DNA from: Anthoceros angustus
Taxonomy: Eukaryota > Streptophyta > Anthocerotopsida > Anthocerotales > Anthocerotaceae
Length of the DNA stretch: 64,000 bases
NCBI GenBank assembly: GCA_010909165.1
Contig: MU008158.1
Span: forward strand, 2,257,478-2,321,477
Direction of reading: 5' to 3'
Made by a program: the position numbers and the translations under genes. Each line of letters begins with the position of its first letter. The first letter of the stretch is position 1. This document shows, piece by piece, positions 57,501 through 64,000 of the stretch. The notes under the pieces are model-generated. The model was not told the origin of the DNA. It did no database searches and saw only the letters and a list, made by a program, of their open reading frames with translations.

Positions 57501-57793
57501 GTCCAGGGCCAACTGAGGTAAAATGTTTGTCGTCAGTGCCTTGTAACAAAGACCCACTTCCTGTCCCAGTTTACTTACCCCTTGCTGCAAACCAGGCGCG
57601 AGTTGGTGCGGTGAAGGTATTGACGGCTCTGCTAGCAAGTGAGGAGACAGTTATCAATGAACTAGCCGCAGACCTCCCTGATGCTCGTACTGTTCTAGAA
57701 TCAGTTTCCCGGATGGACACATCGAGCCAAATTCGAACTCTTTGTGAGCAGCTTCTTGGTTGCATGGTAACTCCTGTAAAAACCGTCTTGTAA
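51596..57793 (+). CDS. Large plant ARM/HEAT-repeat protein
   Basis: Fifteen or more exons span 6.2 kb; exon ends are mostly approximate. Exon 1 (MERFSSLQGRVFEQWEDADD) joins at 51789/51922 to GPLARTVSDLVQHAKLLVQK. Downstream blocks include KAGFRLFRLLIENDDFGWG, DNRVRLGWCLVVRELIQSG, RVLWDHLDSLVLLVVELQE, RPLHAAGLRQVQKRLQMLAK, ACLALVLGRLGPRQFDLLLE, LMELLDARDFAARAVVLLIA, RRNALDILGELLSIATRA, ARTGQHGCIDCFAMI-like, and finally SGTEPPIKAACLQVLFSAVY and ARVGAVKVLTALLASEE. These are alpha-solenoid helices throughout. It resembles an uncharacterised ARM-repeat family conserved in land plants. Function is unknown. A Ser/Asp/Glu-rich insert lies near 52.65-52.8 kb, and another acidic low-complexity stretch near 56.6-56.9 kb. 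Confidence 0.75.
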
Positions 57794-58004
57794 GAAACCC
57801 CTATACGGGACTTGATGTCGAGCGTACACGGACCGTGCACTGACCCGCTGGTTAAGGTACCCGTCCGGGGAGCCTCCTATCCAAACTTCTTCATGTCCGC
57901 TCGTCGTCCCGCTGCGGAAGGCTGTGAATCTGCCAATGCAGTTTGAAAGCGCGATGATGCTTCAGCTTTGAGGAGCTCCGCGGAGTCGTGTAGAAGCGCA
58001 GAGA

Positions 58005-59118
58005 ATGGCAACGGCTACTGCTCCAGCCGTAGCCTTCCCCTCACAGTCCGCGTTCCGTAGCAAGGGACGGTCTGGCAACAGGAATGGAGTCTCCGGAGTG
58101 CAATGCTCTTTTCTTACCGGAGGCATGGGGCAATGGCAGCAAAATGCGGGAGCGGTGAGCCGGGAAGTGTCCTCTTCGCAGAGGAGGGGCACCGTGGTGT
58201 GCGGGCTGGGAGACTATTTCGGAGGAGATTTGTTAGGATTTGACCTCGGGAAATGGTCGAGGGACGTGGAGGAGCACGGTGCCATCGCCGTTTATCCCCC
58301 TCCGGAGGGCGGGTACGAGGGCCGCTATGCGACCAAGCTCAAGGTGGAAGGTTACCACTTTCTCAACCTCACTGCCAGGGGATTGGGGGACCTGGAAGCT
58401 TATTTGACGAAAATCCACGGTGTCAGGCCTGTAAGATTCTCCCTGCCTTCTCCTGCATTTTTACAAGCTGATGGTTGCTGGAATTTGGATCTGGTACCTT
58501 GGCCTGGTCAGGTATGGTAGGTCTCTGCATCATTTGCCAGCTAGTAGAGCCTAGTTCTGTCTCCCTCAGGGGTGTTCGCATGCCGCACTGAGCTGAGAGT
58601 GGCGCAGTATGTAGCGGATTCATGACACAGTTTTTGTTCCTCGGGTGCAGCCTCACCTCGGAAAGCAAGCGATTGCTCGTTGGTACTACCCGCCAGAGAT
58701 CGACTACAGGCTCTCCATCCTTCCCAAGAACAGCAAGGGCCTCGTCCTTTGGCTCATCGAGGCGCATGTACGTATTCTGCACCCGTTCCTTGTTCTGCTA
58801 CTGATCATGTACGATTCTCGTCACCGAACTCGTCTCAAGACTGCCTGGATTGCTGAAAGTGTCCTGCTTCAGGTTCTGTCCAAGAGCGAGCTCCAATTTC
58901 TGGCACTTTTGCCTACATTAAGGCCGGAGGTGAAGGTGATTGCAGAAGTCGGCACCTGGTAAGTTACATTACTCAATTTCATTTGCTTGCGCACGAATTT
59001 CCTCTTCCTCGACTGACACCCCCAAACTTTCGATTTTCTCAACAGGCGGAAATTTACATGGAAACCCTTGAAAGATGTCGCTGGCGTTTCTGACAGCCCG
59101 GCGCCGGTGACAAAATGA
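58005..59118 (+). CDS. ndhN: Chloroplast NAD(P)H dehydrogenase-like complex subunit N
   Basis: Four exons (58005-58430, 58651-58767, 58873-58958, 59046-59118) keep frame to 233 aa. The first ~70 residues are a Ser/Arg/Gly-rich transit peptide. The NdhN domain follows: GGDLLGFDLGKWSRDVEEHG, AIAVYPPPEGGYEGRYATKL, YHFLNLTARGLGDLEAYLTK, HLGKQAIARWYYPPEIDYRL, NSKGLVLWLIEAHVLSKSE, LQFLALLPTLRPEVKVIAE and WRKFTWKPLKD. NdhN is a nuclear-encoded stroma-side subunit of subcomplex A, part of the ferredoxin-dependent quinone reductase used in cyclic electron flow. Every family block is intact. The ARM gene ends 211 bp upstream, and the beta-helix gene is convergent 235 bp downstream. Confidence 0.95.
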
Positions 59119-59352
59119 TTATCCTATTGGTCCAACCGACCGTATGGATTTGTACATGTTGGCCCACAGTGTGCATCTGTCTCCCACTTGTTTGTGCACT
59201 TGTTTACTGTTCACCTGCAACATGGCTTTGAAGGTCGAAGGCCTATCCACATGGGGTCTGCGTCGGTAACAGATAATTTATTTCTATGTGTACATTGCTC
59301 ATCTTTTCATAAAATCGCACCGGTATTGCACAAATCTGTTTTCGGTTTGCGG

Positions 59353-61230
59353 CTACTTGTGCTTGTTCCATTGCTGGAGGTAAGAGGAGAGTTTTACGTC
59401 CTGCGGACCGTTAGCCGCCTTCGGGCAAGACCGAAAGTTTGGGAAATCTGACAGAATCGGGGAGGACGAGTGCAAGCCAAAGTCGGATTCGGCGTGGTTG
59501 TTGACTCCAACAGATGAGGAGTAGTATGTCTTCCAAGTCATGCTGTTGAGTCTGTCCACATTTGTCACTTTCTCGCATTGCAGGTAGGTGGGAGTATCAA
59601 GAGGAGCCAGAGGATCCACAATTGCCATAGAAGCTATCACGTTGCCTGCATTCCACTCAATCCACCGCGTTAGGAGTCTGGCTATCTCAGGTTCCATTCC
59701 GTCGCACAGCGAACACGAAATGAATGTCTTCACGAATCGTACCTGTGGGAAGGCCGCTGCAACCTCCACTCACCCTTGCTGGAACGCTGCCGGCTAGATT
59801 GCAGCTCACTCCATTCTGCTTTTTGATGCCGCAGAACCGACTGAGCCAAGGAAATCTCTGGAGAAATTGGAAGGCAAGAAGATGGAGGTGTCAAAGCATT
59901 TGGAAACGGGAGTCGGTGTGACTTGAGCATGAAAAGAGATGCGCTCACCGTGTTGACGGCGTTGGAGTTGAAGAGGAGGGTCCTCTGCCGATCCCAGCCT
60001 TGCCCCAGGCTCCCAGGGTTGCAGTTGTTGACGTCGTAGTTTTGGCAGCTGATCCAGCCCGGGAGGTGTTGATTGACGTTGAGGAAGCCGGAGATGGTGT
60101 TGTAGTGGCCGGTGTTGAGCTTGAGGCCGGCGGATGTGTTGAAGCAGATATGGCCGTCCGCCACAACCCCGCTGGAGCAGAAGTCGAGGTAGAGGCAATG
60201 CTGGCCTCCGACCACGTAGTTGCACTGCAGGTAGTTGCCAGGGTTGATCCAGTGCGTGGCGAAGTAGAATGCGGAAGAATCCGGGAGCACTTCGTAGCCG
60301 GGATCGACCGTGACGTAGTTGTTGGTCATGGTTGTAAGCATGCAATCCCCCACGTTCTGGTTGCCCTTGCCGCAGTGGATTGACATGAATTTCTGGTTGC
60401 GGAGAAAGTTGTTGGAGATGGTGACGCCGACTGCGGCCCTGGTGAGCAGCACCCCGATGTAGCCGCCTGTGATCCTGGAGTTTGTGAGGGAGATATGCGG
60501 GAGGGTGAGCTGCGGGCCGTCTCCGACAAACGAGAATTGCACTGCGCATCTGTCGGAGTTGATGGAGGTAATGCTGAGGGAGTCCAGCCCGATGTTGGAG
60601 CTGTTGAAGACGTCAATTCTTCCCAGGATTTCAGCTTGCGCCACCTGCACGCCCCATGAACCGGCAATGTAGAGCGCTGGACAGAGGGTTGGAGGACTTC
60701 CAATGTGGTCCAATGCCAGGGGACAGGCTGGAGAGGAAGCCGAAATCGGAAGCCGGAGGTTGATTTGCTGGACCAGAATGTTGTGCGCCCCGATGATTGT
60801 GAACAAGGGGATCCGATCGCTCGATCCGGAGATGGTGTAAGGCTGATAGGTATCCGCTGATTGGAAGATTGTGCAGCTGTATGCGCTGTCCAATTTGATG
60901 GTGGATGAGACCGTGAAGCTTGTCTGAAGCACCAGGATCACCTTCTCCGTTGGAGAGTAGTCTGCCCTGCTGATGATATCTGCTTCCGAGTGCACTTCTA
61001 TTACGATGTCGCTGGTTGTCGAACATGGTCCACCTTCAGGGAGCCAGATGTCAGGGCAGGTGGAGTGCGTTCATGAACACTGGGAGCAGCAACTCAGGAA
61101 TTTCACACATCCAGATATCAGCTATGAACAATGTTTGTTTGCAGTGACAAGTAGTACCTGCTGCTGACAACTGGACGAGGCTCAGCATCGCTCGGATGAA
61201 CAAGAAAGCGAGGACAGTTCGATCCTTCAT
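59353..61230 (-). CDS. Secreted right-handed parallel beta-helix protein (pectin-lyase-like fold)
   Basis: Three exons (61158-61230, 59949-61033, 59353-59742) join in frame to 515 aa. Exon 1 is nearly all signal peptide (MKDRTVLAFLFIRAMLSLVQ, then LSAAGG). The long middle exon shows short repeating beta-strand turns with N and I/V ladders: SSNIGLDSLSITSINSDRC, SLTNSRITGGYIGVLLTRA, VTISNNFLRNQKFMSIHCG, MLTTMTNNYVTVD, YLQCNYVVGGQHCLYLDF and LNTGHYNTISGFLNV. This is the pattern of parallel beta-helix repeats in pectin-lyase-like proteins. Many Cys pairs suit a secreted protein. The C-terminal exon has SCSLCDGMEPEIARLLTRW and no clear catalytic motif, so enzymatic activity is not shown. Confidence 0.82.
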
Positions 61231-62068
61231 TTTGTTGCTCAGACTTTCTAGCTAGCTCCTCGAAGCTACTGGGACTCCTGCCCCCCTGCAACCAACGGAT
61301 TCAAGCCGTTACGGTGAGCACTCCGATGCAAGCGTGAATGAATGGCTCTAGAGCATGACCAGCAGAGGAGGACTCAATAGAGTGTCAGAAAACAGAAAGA
61401 AGGATAGACGGTGGTGGAAGCCAGTGGCAGGAAGGATCAGCCGCTCAATCTGATTTATGCCCTGTGTCCAGACACCACTATCTGCCGAGCACTAGAGCCA
61501 CAGGCCGACCCCTTTCTTCCATCGGGAAAGAAACGATGGTGTCAGAGGAGCATGACGAGGTGTAACATGGTCACAGGAGACTTGGGTTGTCTGCAAGCAG
61601 CTTTCGATTGTCCTTACCCATAAGAAAAGCATTCATTGCTGTTGGAGCTGCCAAAGAAGGAGCTTGTGCAGAGTCAAAAGAGTCACCAGGGTACAGTCGA
61701 CTCCTTTGCGGTACTACACAGATCACACAACACTATATGTACATATGTACGTACATAGTCTGCAAAGAGGCACTCAACAGGTGGGAACTCGTCAAGATAC
61801 GGAAGGTCGATTTGTTGTTCCTTTTGGCGTTAAAAACAACTCATGAAATTAATCAAGACGGAACATATCTACATTAAACCCAGAGATACACTGAAACCTC
61901 GACACACTTCCACTTCCACTTCCACTTCCACTTAACAACTGGTGGCAGCAGGGAAATCATCATCCGGGAAGAACGCATTTTGTGGCCATGTCCCTGTTCG
62001 CCAGCTTGAGTGGGTTCAAAAAATGAGTTCGAGTGGAGCAACTATAATCCTAGGGGTCTCGGGAAGCA
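61231..62068. other. Intergenic, upstream of beta-helix and downstream of XS/XH gene
   Basis: No gene recognised. It contains the (TTCCAC)n microsatellite and short frames. CATATGTACATATGTACGTACATA-like alternating DNA lies near 61735-61760. Confidence 0.45.
61905..61935. repeat. (TTCCAC)n hexamer microsatellite
   Basis: Five direct copies of CTTCCA run together, just outside the 3' end of the XS/XH gene. Confidence 0.9.
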
Positions 62069-63994
62069 CTACGCGCTTCTCCTTCGTTTAAGGACCGTAT
62101 TGGCATCATGCCCTTCTACATCAAGGACAGGTGCCTCAGGGCCAGCCCACTCAACGAGCTCACTCGGCTTTATGTCCTCAGATTCTTTCAGGTAGACTAC
62201 ATAATCAAGATCGAAACCTCTCTCCTTCATCCACTCATTTTTCTTAAGGAGTTCTTCCTCCTTCAACCGCAGCTGACGTACCAGGGTCTTGTTCAAAGTC
62301 TCTTTTGCCTCGATATTCCTTCTTCTTGCTTCATTGACCGCATTCTTTGCGGCAATGAGATCATCCTTCCGTTCAAGCTCCTCCCTGAGTGACTCCAGCT
62401 CCTGAGCCTGCTCGTCTATGAGAGAGTTTTTCCTCTGCAGTTCTTCCCTTGATGCACGAATTAAGGAAATGCTCTCGGCCACCTGCTCTTGAACAATGCA
62501 TATCACTGCACTCTCGTTCCCCAGCCTCCGCTTGGCAATCTCAAGCTGCTCACCCGTGGCTTCCAAATCCTCCTGTATAACCAGAGGAATATGTCTTCGA
62601 AGCTCCTGCTCAGCTGACTCAAGGCGCAGTTTTGTTTGCTCTTCCTGCACCTTCGTGCACTCAGCCGTTTTTGTCAAACTTGCCACCTCTGCATTGCGAA
62701 TTCGAATCATGATAGTCTTCATTTCAATGACTTCCTCCAAACCTTTGATCACTTCGCCCAGTGTTGCCTTGCGATCTTCAACAACATTCCAAGCTACGGA
62801 ACCCGTATTGTTCTCTCCAACATTGTGCGATCCTTCGGCATTGCAGAACGTTCTCATGAACTTGTGATATATTTCATCACCCCAATCCTCCCTTAGCCTC
62901 TGCAGCCGGGGGCTATCCCTTTCAGTGATCTTCTGCGATCAGAAAGAACCAGGCGATAAGAACCACCTTGAAGAGCTCAATAAAAGCAAAACAGAGAAAA
63001 CACATATCATCTCTCCAGACTTGAACAAGATACGTCCTGAGCAAAAGGTGATTTCTGTCGTGGAATACCAATGGGCCTCCGTGCAGGGCCTGGTCCTTCA
63101 CACCATGAACATCCAGCTGACTGACATCTCGGAAGGCAATTCCATTACAAGGTCCATACTCCTTGAGCGCTCTTGTGGCTACTTCCATATCCTACAATTC
63201 ATGCATGGAGTACGCAACAGATGCAGAGACAGATATTGCGTCAAAAGCGAAGAAGCATTATGCGCAGGCACTTCACTCACTTTGTCGGCTGAGCTCTTGC
63301 GACTGCAAAGAGACTCGCGGATTTCATTCACGTCGCTTATCAACGTAGTCACCAGCGTCGTCAACTCCGTGTTGACCATCATTTCCTGGCTTTCTGCTCT
63401 GCGACTCTACAGCCAAACAATTGAGCGCATGATTAACGCCTCACGACCCACAAATCTTCCAAGCCTGCATCCACCCCAACAAGCCACAAGACTCACTCCG
63501 AGAATCGCCATCTCCCGCTTCACCCGTTCCTCCACAAGCTCTTCAACCATGCCGGCCACAGTGCCCAGAGCCCCATACCGGGACAAGCCGAAATCAGCAT
63601 CGGCAGCTAGGTCTTGGGAGCTGGCCATCCAGCCGTACAGGGGCCATGAAGATAAAAAGTTGCAACAATCCGCCGGCACCTTCACATCTTCCTGGAGGCA
63701 TAGCGCTGCCCAATTGCGCCGACCTCGTCCCGCCTCCTCAAAGAATCTGTCGAAAGCTTGCACACTCAGGTAACCATGCATGTCGCGCCTGAACTGCACG
63801 AACCCTTGAAGGTAAGGCTTGCGGGCAGTCTTTCCAAATATGACAACATTCTGGGGAACAAACTCAGAAAAAAAATCTGTAATCCGTTCCCTGGCCACCT
63901 CCGGGTCCCAATGACCTGGTATGTTAGTGATAACTCCTGTCCACGGAACCACTACCAAATCTTCGACCTGCTTCCTGGGAGCTCGTGTGTCCAT
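62069..63994 (-). CDS. XS/XH-domain protein (SGS3/FDM-like), 5' end possibly beyond window
   Basis: Four exons (63497-63994, 63281-63406, 63021-63191, 62069-62932) join in phase 0 at every junction to give 552 aa. Residues ~10-150 are an XS RNA-binding domain: LVVVPWTGVITNIPGHWD, YLQGFVQFRRDMHGYLS and the WPLYGWMASSQDL block. Residues ~205-320 form an XH domain: MEVATRALKEYG, IAFRDVSQLDVHG, then LQRLREDWGDEIYHKFM and WNVVEDRKATLGEVIKGL. The last ~200 residues are coiled coil rich in E, K, L and R, and the protein ends KRRRSA. XS/XH proteins (IDN2/FDM) bind double-stranded RNA in RNA-directed DNA methylation. The usual order is zf-XS, XS, coiled coil, XH. Here the coil is C-terminal and no zf-XS is seen. 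An upstream exon may exist outside the window. Confidence 0.85.
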
Positions 63995-64000
63995 CGTTCC

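Noticed and set aside
51596-57793. Symplekin or ECM29 identity for the ARM-repeat gene
   Set aside because: Motif blocks match a different uncharacterised plant ARM family better from memory, so I kept only the general call.

Overview
This 64 kb window is nuclear DNA from a green plant of the streptophyte lineage. The protein-coding genes are split by short GT-AG introns of about 80-200 bp. Several encode plant-specific proteins: two nuclear-encoded subunits of the chloroplast NDH complex (PnsB1 and NdhN), a lumenal FKBP immunophilin, a DUF2301 plastid membrane protein, a CPP1/CJD1-type J-like plastid protein, the plant complex II subunit SDH6, a group F bZIP with a His/Cys zinc-sensor motif, a GT14 glycosyltransferase, an A20/AN1 stress protein, and an XS/XH protein of the RNA-directed DNA methylation type. 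A Ty1/Copia LTR element and short minisatellites sit between them. The sequence does not fix the species. A streptophyte alga, bryophyte or lycophyte with moderate GC and short introns would fit.

Layout. 0-14 kb is gene-poor and repeat-rich. It holds a 5,017 bp Copia element with 403 bp LTRs and a 5 bp target duplication, a GC-rich array of NcoI-like palindromes at 10.56-11.0 kb, and several tandem duplications. 14.3-18 kb carries an A20-A20-AN1 gene, a phytocyanin and a DUF2301 gene, all on +. 18.5-25.3 kb carries a GT23/FUT8-like gene (-), an FKBP18-like gene (-) and a GT14 gene (+). 25.4-26.7 kb holds a decayed inverted copy of the cyanase gene found at 43.2 kb. 26.7-31 kb is AT-rich and repetitive, with no convincing gene. 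31.0-35.5 kb is one continuous minus-strand reading frame of almost 1,500 codons, encoding a coiled-coil protein with two successive internal repeat arrays. 37-43.9 kb holds a bZIP-F gene (-, frameshifted), a CJD1-like gene (+), PnsB1 (-) and cyanase (+). 44-46.4 kb is empty, AT-rich sequence. 46.5-51.3 kb carries small membrane proteins, SDH6 and a CHMP7-like ESCRT-III gene, all on -. 51.6-57.8 kb is a large ARM/HEAT-repeat gene (+). NdhN (+), a secreted parallel beta-helix protein (-) and the XS/XH gene (-, reaching the right edge) complete the window.

How the genes relate. There are no operons. Several pairs are head-to-head with short shared upstream DNA: CHMP7/ARM (271 bp), bZIP-F/CJD1-like (383 bp) and PnsB1/cyanase (565 bp). 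At least five genes encode chloroplast proteins. NdhN (subcomplex A) and PnsB1 (subcomplex B) act in the same complex, which drives cyclic electron flow, and they lie about 15 kb apart. The least explained items are the giant repeat protein, the XS/XH protein with a C-terminal coiled coil, the decayed inverted cyanase copy, and the GT23-like gene. Exon boundaries were worked out by eye from splice consensus, reading frame and expected protein family. Where the joined length is stated, the phases were checked.
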